Shown here: piece after piece, positions 17,786 to 29,823 of the stretch
Layout of the letters: every line of letters starts with the position of its first letter
Numbering within the stretch: the first letter of the stretch is position 1
From: Deinococcus sp. AJ005
GTDB lineage: Bacteria > Deinococcota > Deinococci > Deinococcales > Deinococcaceae
NCBI RefSeq assembly: GCF_009017495.1
Contig: NZ_CP044990.1
Coordinates: 2,859,001 to 2,923,000, forward strand
Length of the DNA: 64,000 bases
Reading direction: 5' to 3'
Made by a program: the position numbers and the translations under genes
The notes under the pieces: generated by a model
Seen by the model: only the letters and a program-made list of their open reading frames with translations
Databases searched by the model: none
What the model was told of the DNA's origin: nothing

Positions 17786-18742
17786 TCAGAACTTCCGCAG
17801 GTGGCTGACCGTCGCCGGATCACGCACGAAGCCCAGGCGTTCGTTAACACGCAGCATGGGTGCGTTGTCGCTGGCGTTGTCGGTGCGGATGGTGGGCGCA
17901 CCCAGATCACGCGCCACACCAATGGCCGCCACTTTAAGGGCCATTGCCACACCCCGGCCCCGCCATCCACGCGTCACTCCGGTCAGCCCCGTGAACAGGT
18001 CAGGGCTAGCCTCGCTACGGAACAGGGTGGTCTGGCCGATCCATTCATCTCCGACCTCCGCCACCAGATAGCCTTCCGGCAGCAGACCAGGATCATCCAG
18101 TACAGCGTCCCTGAAGACATGGAAGCTCAATGGCGTGGCTGGATCGTCGCGCGGCACGTCACCGCGCACATCGGACATCAGGGTGTGCAGGCGGGCGTCC
18201 AGATCGGGCGTATCTGCCGCCCGCAACTCCGTAAGGCTGCGGATGCGGACGCCCTGCGCAACCAGCCTGCCGGGCAAATCACGGTACAGTGCGCCGTCAA
18301 AAGCCGTCACGTCCAGCACACCCGTGAAATAGCGTTTGCCTGCCGTGAAGCCACGGCGTTCCAGAAAGCCGGGGGCCACCGGATGGTCCTCACGGGCCAG
18401 AATGCGGACCTCCTGCGCGCCGTGTCCACGCAACTCCGCTTCCAGGGCAGTCCACAATGCGCCGCCCAAGCCCTTGCCTCCCTGCGCGGGGTCCACAGCC
18501 AGTTCCAGCACGTACCGCTGGGGATGGTACGCGCCCGGATTCTGCGAGTAGGCCGCCATTCCACACAGTTCACCTTCAAGCACAGCCACCAGCACGCCCG
18601 ACGTGTAGTCCCACGCATCCTGCTCCTGCCCACGCTTTTGCAGTTCCTCGGCACTCCAGGGTTCGTGCGGCTGGGCCAGGGAGAGAACGCGGGCGGCAGC
18701 GTCCCACTCGCCGTCCTGAATGGGGCGGACAGTGAGGCTCAT
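17786..18742 (-). CDS. Tandem GNAT acetyltransferase protein (downstream of pair)
   Basis: A 318-residue protein with two GNAT folds. The first has RYVLELAVDPAQGGKGLGGALW (CoA-binding R/Q-x-x-G-x-G/A at about 95-116); the second has LTGVTRGWRGRGVAMALKVAAI and TDNASDNAPMLRVNERLGF (about 250-310). Substrate unknown. The ATG at 18742 sits exactly at the border of the repeat element, which fills the whole gap to the upstream GNAT gene at 18876. The 34 in-frame codons upstream translate that element and are excluded. Confidence 0.82.
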   Translation of the reverse strand: MSLTVRPIQDGEWDAAARVLSLAQPHEPWSAEELQKRGQEQDAWDYTSGVLVAVLEGELCGMAAYSQNPGAYHPQRYVLELAVDPAQGGKGLGGALWTALEAELRGHGAQEVRILAREDHPVAPGFLERRGFTAGKRYFTGVLDVTAFDGALYRDLPGRLVAQGVRIRSLTELRAADTPDLDARLHTLMSDVRGDVPRDDPATPLSFHVFRDAVLDDPGLLPEGYLVAEVGDEWIGQTTLFRSEASPDLFTGLTGVTRGWRGRGVAMALKVAAIGVARDLGAPTIRTDNASDNAPMLRVNERLGFVRDPATVSHLRKF

Positions 18743-18743
18743 A

Positions 18744-18873
18744 CGGATTCCGTCTGTTCCGTTAACAAACCGGGAAAGCTCCGGTCTGTTAACTCCACGC
18801 CCGGAACCCGTTCTTCTCCTTCTCGCGTCCGCTCGGATTTCCATCGTTTTGCAAACGATTCAATCGGAGTCCG
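18744..18873 (-). repeat. MITE-like repeat, copy 2, between two GNAT genes
   Basis: A 130-bp element with ends CGGATTCCG and CGGAGTCCG flanked by TA on both sides (18742-18743 and 18874-18875). It is inverted relative to copies 1 and 3. It contains the palindromes ATCGTTTTGCAAACGAT and GTTAAC..CCGG..CCGG..GTTAAC. It fills the gap between two minus-strand GNAT genes: the stop of the upstream gene starts at 18876 and the start of the downstream gene ends at 18742. Confidence 0.85.
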
Positions 18874-18875
18874 TA

Positions 18876-19877
18876 TCACACCTCTTCCAGCCTGAGTTCG
18901 TAGCGGTAGCGGGTGGAGGTGCGTTTGAAGCCCAGCGCCGTGTTCATGCCGATCATGGCGACGTTGGGCGGATCGTTGAAGGTGCGGATTTCACCGCCGT
19001 CCAGAGCGTTCAGCCCACGCATGGCCGCCACCTTCAGTGCTTTGGCAATGCCCTTGCCCCGGTCCGCGCGCTTGACCCCGGTCATGCCGATGTAATAGAA
19101 GCCCGATGGATTACGCCCCAGTGTGCTGTAGCCGATATACGGACCCGTCAGCGGGTCATTCAGTTCGGGGCGGATGGCGACGAAGGAAAGGTCCGGGGCC
19201 AGCGTGGGATCGTCCAGTTCCTGCTTGACCCAGGCTTCCAGCGGGCGTCTGGTGAGGGTCATGCCCATCGGTACGTCCTGAAACAGTTCCCAGTCCAGTT
19301 CGTACAGCCAGCGGTCCCGGTCTGGATTGGCCTTAAGTTCAGTCAGAGAGCGGAATTCCACGCCGTCTGCGGCCACCGCCGCCAGCAGATCGTCAAAGCG
19401 CGAGAGGTCTACATCCACCGTATTCAGGCGTGACTCGTAGCGTTCCCAGGCCGCCACGTAGCCGCGCTTCTCCAGAAAAGCCCGGCCCGGCGCGTCGCTC
19501 TGCTCGTCGCTGGACATGGTGCGAATTTCACGCGCCCCACGCTCCTTCACCCGCCGGAGCAATTCGTCATGTAGCGCTGTGCCGATGCCCTGCCCGCGAA
19601 AGTCCGGATGAACCCCCATCTGGCCGCCGTAACGCCATTCTTCAAAGGCAAAATCGTCGTGGCCGATGCCGCCCGCACCCACGACGCGCCCACCGCACTC
19701 GGCCAGCACTTCGGTATAGAACAGCGCCGGATCGCGGGATTCGTCCCAGGTCTGGAGCAGCTCAGGCGTGAGGGGCCAGGACGGATTGCTGGCGTTCAGC
19801 ACGTCCGCCACGGCGGCGTAATCCTGGGGTTTGCGGAATTCCCGCAGCGTGAAGTTCCGTGGCGTGGAAGGGGTCAT
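18876..19877 (-). CDS. Tandem GNAT acetyltransferase protein (upstream of pair)
   Basis: A 333-residue protein with two GNAT-type halves. The N-terminal half has MGVHPDFRGQGIGTALHDELL (about 96-116), a clear acetyl-CoA loop; the C-terminal half has MTGVKRADRGKGIAKALKVAAM and FNDPPNVAMIGMNTALGFK. It is a paralogue of the next gene downstream and probably once formed a tight operon with it. The start at 19877 is preceded closely by a CACAAT sequence, consistent with a leaderless start and divergent from the PIG-L gene. Confidence 0.82.
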   Translation of the reverse strand: MTPSTPRNFTLREFRKPQDYAAVADVLNASNPSWPLTPELLQTWDESRDPALFYTEVLAECGGRVVGAGGIGHDDFAFEEWRYGGQMGVHPDFRGQGIGTALHDELLRRVKERGAREIRTMSSDEQSDAPGRAFLEKRGYVAAWERYESRLNTVDVDLSRFDDLLAAVAADGVEFRSLTELKANPDRDRWLYELDWELFQDVPMGMTLTRRPLEAWVKQELDDPTLAPDLSFVAIRPELNDPLTGPYIGYSTLGRNPSGFYYIGMTGVKRADRGKGIAKALKVAAMRGLNALDGGEIRTFNDPPNVAMIGMNTALGFKRTSTRYRYELRLEEV

Positions 19878-19939
19878 GTTCGCATTGTGACCCCGCTCGA
19901 TTGCGCCGCGCATCCGCCAGCACGCTTATGCTGACGGGC

Positions 19940-20608
19940 ATGACAGACGCACAGATGAAGTTCCTGATCATCGTCCCCCACCCCGACGACGAGGTCTACG
20001 GCGCGTCCGGCACGCTGATGAATCTGCTTTCTGAGGGCCACCGCTGCGGGCTGGTCACCCTGACACGCGGCGAGGCGGGCCGCACCCTGGGACTGGCCGA
20101 GGGACCAGAGGAACTGGCCCGGATGCGCGAGGTGGAACTGGCCGCCTGCCTGGAGGTGATCGGCCTGACCACCACCCCCGGCAGTGTCCACGAGCAGCAC
20201 ACCTTTCCCGACAAGTACCTGAAAGACCAGCCGTTAGAGGCGCTGATAGAAGTGGCCCGCGAGGCCATGACCCGCCACAAGCCCGAAACCGTGTTGACCT
20301 TTCCGCCTAACGGCAGCAACGGCCACCCGGACCACGTCACCACCCACCGCGCCGTCAAGGCCGCCTGGGACAGCCTGCCAGAGCATGAGCGCCCAGTGCT
20401 GTGGTACTACGCCAGCGAAACGCCCCCCGAGAACGAGGAACTGCGCGCCGAGTGGCTGCCACCGAACCTGAGCCATGACGTGACCGAACACATCACCCGC
20501 AAATTGCAAGCCATCGCCTGCCACCGCACCCAGGCGCTGAGTACCGTGGACTTCATCCGCAAATTCCCGCAGCGTGTCACGCTGGAAACCTTCTACGTCG
20601 TGGATTGA
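19940..20608 (+). CDS. PIG-L/LmbE-family zinc deacetylase, BshB2-like
   Basis: A 222-residue de-N-acetylase. The zinc motif PHPDDEVYG (residues 13-21) and the C-terminal GHPDHVTTHRAV with SNGHPDH are complete. In deinococci and Bacillus such enzymes deacetylate GlcNAc-malate in bacillithiol synthesis; the size fits BshB2, but other N-acetyl substrates are possible. TATGCT (19927-19932) lies 7 nt before the ATG. No other bacillithiol gene is visible in the window. Confidence 0.82.
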   Translation: MTDAQMKFLIIVPHPDDEVYGASGTLMNLLSEGHRCGLVTLTRGEAGRTLGLAEGPEELARMREVELAACLEVIGLTTTPGSVHEQHTFPDKYLKDQPLEALIEVAREAMTRHKPETVLTFPPNGSNGHPDHVTTHRAVKAAWDSLPEHERPVLWYYASETPPENEELRAEWLPPNLSHDVTEHITRKLQAIACHRTQALSTVDFIRKFPQRVTLETFYVVD

Positions 20609-20668
20609 ATACGGCTACCCGTCCCGCACGCCCGGACGCTCTGCCCCTCACTCGGCTACCATTTCAGG

Positions 20669-21754
20669 GTGACCCAGACCCCCGAAAGCACGCCAGAGCC
20701 GACGCTCAAGCGCACGCCGCTGCACGCCGCCCACCTGCGGGCCGGGGCGCGGATGGTGCCCTTCGGCGGCTGGGATATGCCCGTGCAGTACGCGGGCCTC
20801 AAGGCCGAACACGACGCCGTTCGCAACAGCGCGGGCATGTTTGACGTGTCGCACATGGGGGAATTCCGCGTGACTGGCCCCGGCGCGCTGGCTTTCTTGC
20901 AGGGCGTGACCACCAACGACGTGAGCAAGCTGCGCCCCGGACGCGCCCACTACAACTGGCTGCCGGGCGAGGCGGGCGGCCTGATTGACGACATCTACAT
21001 CTACATGGTGGCCCCCGATGAATACCTGCTGGTGGTGAACGCCGGGAACATTGACAAGGACTGGGCGCACCTCCAGAAGCATCTGGCCGGGCATGACCTG
21101 AACCTCGTCAACGAGTCGGACCAGTGGGCGCTGCTGGCTGTTCAGGGGCCGAAGACGGTGGAACTGCTCCAGCCGTTTTCCGACACCGATCTGGCCGCGA
21201 AGAAGAAGAACGCCTACTTCGCCGCCAAGTTGTTCGGCTTTGACGTGATGCTGGCGCGCACCGGGTACACGGGCGAGGACGGTTTTGAAGTCTTTATTGA
21301 GGCGGTGCAGGCCGAGGCATTGTGGGACAAACTGCTGGAAGCAGGCATTGCCCCCGCTGGGCTGGGCGCACGCGACACGCTGCGGCTGGAGGCCGGATTC
21401 CCTCTGTACGGCCACGAATTCAGCGACACCATTCACCCGCTGAGCAGCACCTATACCTGGGTGGTCAAAGATAAAGAGCATCTGGGCCGCGCGCACATCA
21501 CCGCTGCGCCGCTGCAAAAGCTGATCGGGCTGAAGCTGGAGCGCGTGCCTGTGCGCGAGGGCTATCCCGTCTACGCGGACGACGTGCAGGTTGGAGTCGT
21601 CACCAGCGGCAGCAGTAGCCCGACGCTGGGCCACCCGATTGCGATGGCCTTGGTGGACGCCGCCCACGCCGAGAGCGATAGCTTTGAAGTTGAAGTGCGT
21701 GGCAAACGGCACTCAGCGCAAAGAATTGGCCTGCCGTTCTACCGGGGCGCGTAA
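20669..21754 (+). CDS. gcvT: Glycine cleavage system aminomethyltransferase (T-protein)
   Basis: A 361-residue T-protein that releases ammonia from the H-protein-bound aminomethyl group and transfers the carbon to tetrahydrofolate. [27 protein letters not shown], the [12 protein letters not shown] motif and [19 protein letters not shown] are all present. The GTG start lies 6 nt after TACCAT, so the gene seems leaderless and has no room for a glycine riboswitch. gcvH and gcvP follow. Confidence 0.95.
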   Translation: MTQTPESTPEPTLKRTPLHAAHLRAGARMVPFGGWDMPVQYAGLKAEHDAVRNSAGMFDVSHMGEFRVTGPGALAFLQGVTTNDVSKLRPGRAHYNWLPGEAGGLIDDIYIYMVAPDEYLLVVNAGNIDKDWAHLQKHLAGHDLNLVNESDQWALLAVQGPKTVELLQPFSDTDLAAKKKNAYFAAKLFGFDVMLARTGYTGEDGFEVFIEAVQAEALWDKLLEAGIAPAGLGARDTLRLEAGFPLYGHEFSDTIHPLSSTYTWVVKDKEHLGRAHITAAPLQKLIGLKLERVPVREGYPVYADDVQVGVVTSGSSSPTLGHPIAMALVDAAHAESDSFEVEVRGKRHSAQRIGLPFYRGA

Positions 21755-21827
21755 ACATACGGCACTCAAAACGCAGCACGTTCCCCCGCCTACAATCCTT
21801 TCCCCCCATTCCACAGGAGAATCAATC

Positions 21828-22190
21828 ATGAATACCCCCTCTGAACTGAAGTACGCGGCCTCGCACGAGTGGCTTTCCCCCGACGGCACCGTGGGCATTT
21901 CCGACTTCGCGCAGGATCAACTGGGCGACGTGGTGTACGTGGAGCTGCCCGAAGTGGGCCGCGAGGTCAGCGCGGGCGACACGATTGCCGTGGTGGAATC
22001 CGTCAAGACCGCCAGCGACATCTACGCCCCAGCCAGCGGCACGATTACCGCCATCAATGACGAGCTGAGCAGCAATCCCGAGAAAGTTAACGAGTCGCCG
22101 TATGAAGGCGGCTGGCTGTTCAAGATGGACGTGACCGAGGCCAGCGCGGATTTGATGGACGCCGAGAAGTACGCGGAGTCGGCGGAGTAA
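21828..22190 (+). CDS. gcvH: Glycine cleavage system H protein
   Basis: A 120-residue lipoyl carrier. The lipoylated residue is Lys60 in [15 protein letters not shown], and the family ends [13 protein letters not shown] are present. It shuttles the aminomethyl group between P, T and L proteins. AGGAGA lies before the ATG; a TACAAT hexamer at 21791-21796 may be its own -10 box. It is 73 bp after gcvT. Confidence 0.95.
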   Translation: MNTPSELKYAASHEWLSPDGTVGISDFAQDQLGDVVYVELPEVGREVSAGDTIAVVESVKTASDIYAPASGTITAINDELSSNPEKVNESPYEGGWLFKMDVTEASADLMDAEKYAESAE

Positions 22191-22219
22191 AAGTATTGAT
22201 GGGGCGGGTTCGCTGGTCA

Positions 22220-22357
22220 CACGCCCCCCCTCTGCTTCGCAGCTCTGCGAGTCCCAGCCTCCCCCACGAGTGGGGAGGAGCAAAACACTGAGTATCTGAA
22301 ATCTTTTTATCTTTTCTCCCTCCCTCTTTATGGGGGAGGGCCGGGGAGGGGGTCAAC
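22220..22357 (-). repeat. Diverged REP-like palindrome between gcvH and gcvP
   Basis: The 233-bp gap contains CTCTGCTTCGCAGCTC, the reverse complement of a core seen in the copies at 6306 and 9563, then CCTCCCCCACGAGTGGGGAGG and CTCCCTCC..GGGGGAGGG palindromes. It appears to be a diverged, inverted member of that family. The hairpins could attenuate gcvH transcripts before gcvP. Confidence 0.55.
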
Positions 22358-22423
22358 CGAAGCGTCCCACCCTGCGAACGGTTTTTCCTCTCCCTTCCCC
22401 TTTTTTCCTCCAAGGAGTTCCCC

Positions 22424-25276
<2,853 letters not shown>

Positions 25277-25278
25277 AT

Positions 25279-26934
25279 TTATCTAATTTCCGAGACGGCG
25301 AATACTAATACTATTTCGGAATATTCATCCTTACCACGCGGTTTATCTATACCAGCTTGAGATTTATCTAATTTTATTGAGATAGATTCTTTTAACTCCA
25401 GGCCGGAATAAGCTGCTAACTCGGTATATAGCTTCTCTGAATCCAACACGAATTCTATCTTCTGAGTTTGGGATGAGTAAAATATATGTTGTTTTGCAAC
25501 TACTAAGACTAAGCGGCCATCTCTCTTCAGTCTGATTGCTGAATTCTTTAAAAAATTTATCATCATAGCCAGATAGGTGATAGTAGGTTCGTACTTCCTC
25601 TCGAATCGCATAGCATCTTTTTGGGGATTTCCTCCTTTGTTTGAAGAGAGGTATGCCAGTATCTCCGCAGACGTATTCATACGAAGTAAATCAGCTCTAA
25701 TAAGTGGCTCAACCTCCCTATCAGTATCGCAAGAGTTTTGATCCAAAATATTGTAGATCACGGCTCTTGTGCTGTAGTAAGTCTCTCGCCCAGAGGATGC
25801 CGGAAGATATGGCGGGCTAGTGATTATTAAATCAAATTTTTCGCTAGGCCAAACTTTTATATCGGAGGCATCCCCCAGAGTTATAAATCTAGCCGTATTC
25901 TGATCGTTCACAAGTCCATGAATTACCGTACTGTTTAATTCTAATTCTTTTTTCTTAGCGAAATATCTTTCACTCATTTTTCTTTTTTGTAACTCTACTG
26001 TATATCTACCATTACCTATTCCAATGTATCTATATTTTATTTTTTTATTCAGTGCGTCACTTAAAAGAATAATGTCGTATATTGAATTGCAATTCCGATA
26101 TATTAATTCAATATCTCCTGTAATTTCACTAAAATATTGAGTATTATTCTTGACATCTTTTCTTAGAATCTTATTTGTTAATTCATCTCCTAAAATATTT
26201 CCGAAATCAATATCACTTTTCGGCGAAACTTGTTTAACTAATTTAGGCAAAAGTTTGTATTGGGATATCATTACTGCCATTGGATCTATGTCTATCCCAT
26301 AGCAAATCCTATTCAGCAGAGCTGCTTCAAGCATTGTAGTGCCGCTTCCGCAAAAAGGATCAATAATAATATCTCCTTCATTGCTATATATATTTATAAG
26401 AGATCGAACAAATCTAGGAAAAAATTTTCCTTTATATACGTGCAAATCGTGACTCAAATATAAACTAGATTTTTTGAAATTTCTAAATTTTCTTTTTTTG
26501 GTATCGGTATATGTTTGAATCAAAATTTCAAATGCCTCTTCAATCGTACTCACTTCAATCTTATTATGAATGAATGCAAAAAACTCTATCAAAAATAGGT
26601 TTGTGAAATATATTTCCTTTTCTTCAAAACCAATCCGCAAGCTTGTTTTATATATGTAATCAATCGAGTCTGATAGAAAGATTTCTTGCAAAAATGAACT
26701 CTTTTCAAGTAGACTTTTGATTTTGTCTGATTCAGCAGCGAAAGAGACAAATGCCTTGCCTGGCCTAGTGTTTACCAGAGCCAAGATATCTCCATCAATA
26801 GTCTGGTATTGATGATTATTTTTATCGAATAAAATAGCATTGCTTCCGGTAATTCTACTGACCTCCAGCAAAGCCAATTGGATATCTCCATCCTCAACAA
26901 TGTTGTCACGAAGTACCGCAATTGCATTAATCAT
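25279..26934 (-). CDS. DNA methyltransferase of a type II restriction-modification pair
   Basis: A 551-residue modification enzyme. The order is motif X-like [12 protein letters not shown] (168-179), motif [10 protein letters not shown] (192-200), a long intermediate region that may recognise the target, and motif IV TSPPY (372-376). TSPPY suggests cytosine-N4 methylation, although adenine-N6 cannot be ruled out. Base composition is far more AT-rich than the host, with ATA, AAA and TTA codons common. Its ATG overlaps the stop of the upstream endonuclease gene (ATGA, 26931-26934). Recognition sequence is unknown. Confidence 0.85.
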   Translation of the reverse strand: MINAIAVLRDNIVEDGDIQLALLEVSRITGSNAILFDKNNHQYQTIDGDILALVNTRPGKAFVSFAAESDKIKSLLEKSSFLQEIFLSDSIDYIYKTSLRIGFEEKEIYFTNLFLIEFFAFIHNKIEVSTIEEAFEILIQTYTDTKKRKFRNFKKSSLYLSHDLHVYKGKFFPRFVRSLINIYSNEGDIIIDPFCGSGTTMLEAALLNRICYGIDIDPMAVMISQYKLLPKLVKQVSPKSDIDFGNILGDELTNKILRKDVKNNTQYFSEITGDIELIYRNCNSIYDIILLSDALNKKIKYRYIGIGNGRYTVELQKRKMSERYFAKKKELELNSTVIHGLVNDQNTARFITLGDASDIKVWPSEKFDLIITSPPYLPASSGRETYYSTRAVIYNILDQNSCDTDREVEPLIRADLLRMNTSAEILAYLSSNKGGNPQKDAMRFERKYEPTITYLAMMINFLKNSAIRLKRDGRLVLVVAKQHIFYSSQTQKIEFVLDSEKLYTELAAYSGLELKESISIKLDKSQAGIDKPRGKDEYSEIVLVFAVSEIR

Positions 26935-28265
26935 TTTTGTAATTCACTCATGGCTTTAATTTTACTAAAAATTCCTTCATAAGAAAAAATTCTTTTTAAC
27001 TTTTCATCGTTAATCATTGGTTTATTCATAGCAATGACCGCTTCAAATATATTAAGAGGCGAACCTTTAGGAATCTTCGAGTATTTATCAAAATAATCAA
27101 CAAATTCTTCTTTCATGCGATCTTTTTCTATTGGACTAATCTCATTTTTATCGACTATCGATAAATTTATAATATCCGCTAAATACTCTTCAAAAAGAGT
27201 GGCGGGGTCTAGATTTGAGACCAAAGCATATTTCACCAAATTCGGATCTGACTTTCTGGCGTACTGGGCAGAAAATTTGATCATCTGATACGTACCTTTT
27301 TTCAAATCATCTGTTCTTCCGAGTCCTGGTTTGGTCTTATTTGAATCAATTTCATCACCCCAGCCATTGGATAAGTAGGCGAGATTAATATTGCCTTCTC
27401 GTCTTACTCTCTTTTGTGTCATGTATGCATCATAAATTTGCTGCCAAGCTTCGAGAAATTGTGCCAAATTTTTAGGCACCTTAATCCAGTCAGCCATTAC
27501 ATCCAGCGGCCAAGGATCTTGACGAACACCGCCGAGTGAGATACCCGCACTCATATTCGGAAAGTATAATCTGAAATCTTCTTTCAAATTGGAAACAGAC
27601 ACTAATTTATGCTCATCTATGTATTTGACATTTCCATCTAAATCTTCCGTTAATCCGTCGGCTAGAGCAAGTTCTAAAGGAAAAGAAACCATAGGAGATG
27701 ATTTTAGTTCCATTAAAACTAATATTTCTGATGAAGATACGAAGGAATCAACATTGTGTGATTGTTTGGAGATCAGATAACTATTTAAATTTTTGTCATT
27801 ATTTTTAACAATTTGGTCAATGATTAGCATGGTTGTGGAATTACAAATTTCACCTATGTGATGGCTACTCGGCTTATGCTGAGCTTTCTCTATCCTTTTA
27901 TGCAAACCGCGCTTTACAGAGCAATCAGGGCATTGCTTAAGAAAAGAGAAGAAGATCTTTTTTTCGATTGGACAATAAATCCAATTAGAATTCACCACTC
28001 TGTTTCTCAAGTATTCGCCATTACACAGAAAATCGAACATGGCCGGGAAAAATATTGACATATAATTAACGTCGAAAGTCGATTTCGAGTAAATTTCCGC
28101 CAAACTTTCGATTGAATTATCTAAAATATTTTTTAAGTATTCGCCATTAACGTATTTAGATTTATTTAATTCTTCCATTGGAACGGCCAAACGATATATA
28201 TCTACCAGCTTTTCTTTAGTAGAGGCATCAATATCTAATTCTTGTAGAAAGCTGGGTAAATCCAT
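26931..28265 (-). CDS. Probable type II restriction endonuclease partner
   Basis: A 444-residue protein without close recognition. A PD-(D/E)xK-like core is suggested by SEILVLMELKSSP (Glu186-Leu-Lys188) after HHIGEICNSTTMLIIDQIV (136-153). Cys98, Cys112, Cys115 and Cys141 could hold zinc. The role is inferred mainly from being translationally coupled upstream of a DNA methyltransferase in the same AT-rich segment. The ATG at 28265 lies 6 nt after TATTAT. No controller protein is present. Confidence 0.7.
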   Translation of the reverse strand: MDLPSFLQELDIDASTKEKLVDIYRLAVPMEELNKSKYVNGEYLKNILDNSIESLAEIYSKSTFDVNYMSIFFPAMFDFLCNGEYLRNRVVNSNWIYCPIEKKIFFSFLKQCPDCSVKRGLHKRIEKAQHKPSSHHIGEICNSTTMLIIDQIVKNNDKNLNSYLISKQSHNVDSFVSSSEILVLMELKSSPMVSFPLELALADGLTEDLDGNVKYIDEHKLVSVSNLKEDFRLYFPNMSAGISLGGVRQDPWPLDVMADWIKVPKNLAQFLEAWQQIYDAYMTQKRVRREGNINLAYLSNGWGDEIDSNKTKPGLGRTDDLKKGTYQMIKFSAQYARKSDPNLVKYALVSNLDPATLFEEYLADIINLSIVDKNEISPIEKDRMKEEFVDYFDKYSKIPKGSPLNIFEAVIAMNKPMINDEKLKRIFSYEGIFSKIKAMSELQK

Positions 28266-28299
28266 GTACGTATAATAGCGCTTTTCTGATAATTCTCAA
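28263..28299 (-). promoter_or_regulatory. Promoter of the AT-rich restriction-modification operon
   Basis: On the minus strand TTGAGA (28294-28299) is separated by 16 nt from TATTAT (28272-28277), which is 6 nt before the ATG. This is the best -35/-10 pair seen in the window and gives a leaderless transcript. Confidence 0.65.
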
Positions 28300-28356
28300 A
28301 GTAGGGCTGGGTTTAAAACTCACGATCTCGACTTCCCTTTTCTCCCCAAAGCTTCA

Positions 28357-28396
28357 GCTCAGGCACGCGCGAACTTGGCTGGCGTGGGCTTGGGGG
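28357..28396. repeat. Direct repeat, copy 1, downstream of first toxin gene
   Basis: A 40-bp segment starting GCTCAGGCACGCGCGAACTT recurs at 29083-29121 with one single-base difference in length. It continues into a run of G-tracts up to about 28424. It lies just after the stop of the PIN toxin gene ending at 28412. Confidence 0.8.
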
Positions 28397-28411
28397 ATTT
28401 GGGGGGTGGGG

Positions 28412-28825
28412 CTAGGGGTTGGGGTACAGCTTGATCGGCACGAACTGACGGTAGCGCTCAAAGTCCGCGTCTTTGGTCAGGATGGGAATATCCCGCTCCA
28501 CACTGCACGCGCAGATCAGGAAGTCGGTGTTGCTGCCCTGAACGCCATTGCTGCGGCAGGTGTTGAAGTATTCGGCGGCCTGCTCATAGTCCCGCTCGGT
28601 CAGCGGAAGGTCTGAGAAAGCCCGCAACAGCTCCCGAACTTGCTCAAACTGGTGGGCATGTCGCCAGCCGCTCAAGACCTCCTGACGGATGGCCCCCAGC
28701 ATGACCACTTGCCGTCCGACGATCAGCGCCCGGAGCTGCCGCACCTGTGGCGACGCTTCTCCACTGCGCTTCCTGTAAAACTCAGACCACACGTCACTAT
28801 CCACAAGGATGCGCTCAACTTTCAC
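28412..28825 (-). CDS. PIN-domain ribonuclease toxin (VapC-like)
   Basis: A 137-residue PIN protein. The acidic metal site is Asp9 (and Asp11) in ILVDSDVWSEF, Glu49 in AIRQEVLSG, Asp101 in GSNTDFLICA and Asp119/Asp121 near the end. VapC toxins cut RNA such as tRNA or rRNA and are held inactive by the cognate antitoxin. Its start overlaps the stop of the antitoxin gene (ATGA at 28822-28825). Confidence 0.85.
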   Translation of the reverse strand: MKVERILVDSDVWSEFYRKRSGEASPQVRQLRALIVGRQVVMLGAIRQEVLSGWRHAHQFEQVRELLRAFSDLPLTERDYEQAAEYFNTCRSNGVQGSNTDFLICACSVERDIPILTKDADFERYRQFVPIKLYPNP

Positions 28826-29019
28826 GGAACGCGGCGCTGCTCTTTGTAGTCGTAGGTGGGATCGGCGTCAAACTGTCCTTCAAAGTCCAGAACGCGAAGT
28901 TGCTTCCGGTAGCGCAGGTAGTCGGTCAATGCTTCCAGGACAGCGGTGTCGGGTTCTAGCTCGTCCATCACCACCACAATGTCGTTTACCACTTCATCGG
29001 GAAGTTTGATATTGGTCAT
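28822..29019 (-). CDS. Antitoxin of the first PIN toxin pair
   Basis: A 65-residue acidic protein starting MTNIKLPDEVVNDIVVVMDE and ending in a charged tail (TYDYKEQRRVP). It has no clear DNA-binding fold by eye, but position, size and the 4-nt overlap with the PIN gene identify it as the antitoxin. The C-terminal tail would bind the toxin. Confidence 0.7.
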   Translation of the reverse strand: MTNIKLPDEVVNDIVVVMDELEPDTAVLEALTDYLRYRKQLRVLDFEGQFDADPTYDYKEQRRVP

Positions 29020-29082
29020 GCGTTCAGTTTAGCGGCTGGGCTGCCACGCCAATGTGGAGGGTTGGCTTTCGCCCCCGCGTTG

Positions 29083-29121
29083 GCTCAGGCACGCGCGAAC
29101 TTGGCTGGGTGGGCTTGGGGG
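29083..29121. repeat. Direct repeat, copy 2, downstream of second toxin gene
   Basis: Matches 28357-28396 except for one missing C. It runs into GGGCTTGGGGGGAGGGGTGG, a G-quadruplex-type pattern. It lies 31 nt after the stop of the VapC gene ending at 29153, so both toxin operons carry the same sequence in the same place. Confidence 0.8.
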
Positions 29122-29152
29122 GAGGGGTGGGGGGTTAGAGTTCCCCTTAACC

Positions 29153-29563
29153 TCACTCCGGGAACCAGTTCTCCAGCTTCAATCCAGAGACGCGGGCAAA
29201 CTCGCCCGTATTGTGCGTGACCAGTGTGACGCCTGCGCTCAGGGCATGAGCTGCGATTTGCAGGTCAAGCGGCCCGATGGTCTGGCCCGTGGCTTGAAGG
29301 CGGGCGCGAAGATCGCCGTACATCCACGCCGCCGCCTCATCGAAGGGCAGGATCATCAGGTCAAGCAGGAATTCTTCCAGGGTTTCGCGCGTACCTTTGC
29401 GGACACTTTTGGCCGCGCCGAACGCCAGCTCAGCAACGGTGACGCTGCTCAACGCCACATCTCCAATCTGGTGGCGGCCAAAGACCTCTGCCACCTGCGG
29501 CGGCTTCTTGTTGATGATGTAAATACAGGTGTTGGTGTCCAGAAAATGCGTGGGGCTGGACAT
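29153..29563 (-). CDS. vapC: PIN-domain ribonuclease toxin VapC
   Basis: A 136-residue classical VapC. FLDTNTCIYII gives Asp9 and Asn11, Glu45 lies in TVAELAFGA, Asp100 in IGPLDLQIAAHAL, and THNTGEFARVSGL completes the site. It is a Mg-dependent RNase. The VapB gene is 3 nt upstream. It is not closely similar to the other PIN toxin in the window, so the two pairs are probably independent acquisitions. Confidence 0.92.
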   Translation of the reverse strand: MSSPTHFLDTNTCIYIINKKPPQVAEVFGRHQIGDVALSSVTVAELAFGAAKSVRKGTRETLEEFLLDLMILPFDEAAAWMYGDLRARLQATGQTIGPLDLQIAAHALSAGVTLVTHNTGEFARVSGLKLENWFPE

Positions 29564-29566
29564 GGC

Positions 29567-29815
29567 TTAGAACTCGCCCCAGTCGCGTTCCTGCATCTCT
29601 GGCTGTTCGCGCTCAAGCTGAACGTCAAACCTCTCAACCGCCGAGAGCAGGTTTTTCCATCTGTTGTTGCGGGGCAACAGCAACACGCCGTCGCCCACAC
29701 GCTTGATAATCACCTCGTCGCCCTCAAAGCGGTATTCCTTGGGCAATCGCACAGCCTGACTGCGCCCGGTCTGAAACAGCTTGGCGGTCTTTGTTGTGGC
29801 TGGATGCTTGGTCAT
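29567..29815 (-). CDS. vapB: Antitoxin VapB, AbrB/SpoVT-like
   Basis: An 82-residue antitoxin. Residues about 10-50 (AKLFQTGRSQAVRLPKEYRFEGDEVIIKRVG) form a swapped-hairpin AbrB DNA-binding domain; the C-terminus (QPEMQERDWGEF) would wrap the toxin. It probably represses its own promoter together with VapC. AGGAGAAG lies ahead of the ATG. Confidence 0.9.
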   Translation of the reverse strand: MTKHPATTKTAKLFQTGRSQAVRLPKEYRFEGDEVIIKRVGDGVLLLPRNNRWKNLLSAVERFDVQLEREQPEMQERDWGEF

Positions 29816-29823
29816 GACTTCTC

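Noticed and set aside
20609..20668. Glycine riboswitch before gcvT
   Set aside because: The gap is only 60 bp and the gene appears leaderless, leaving no room for the aptamer.
28357..29121. CRISPR-like array from the two 39-40 bp repeats
   Set aside because: There are only two copies, 726 bp apart, with genes between; no regular spacers and no cas genes.
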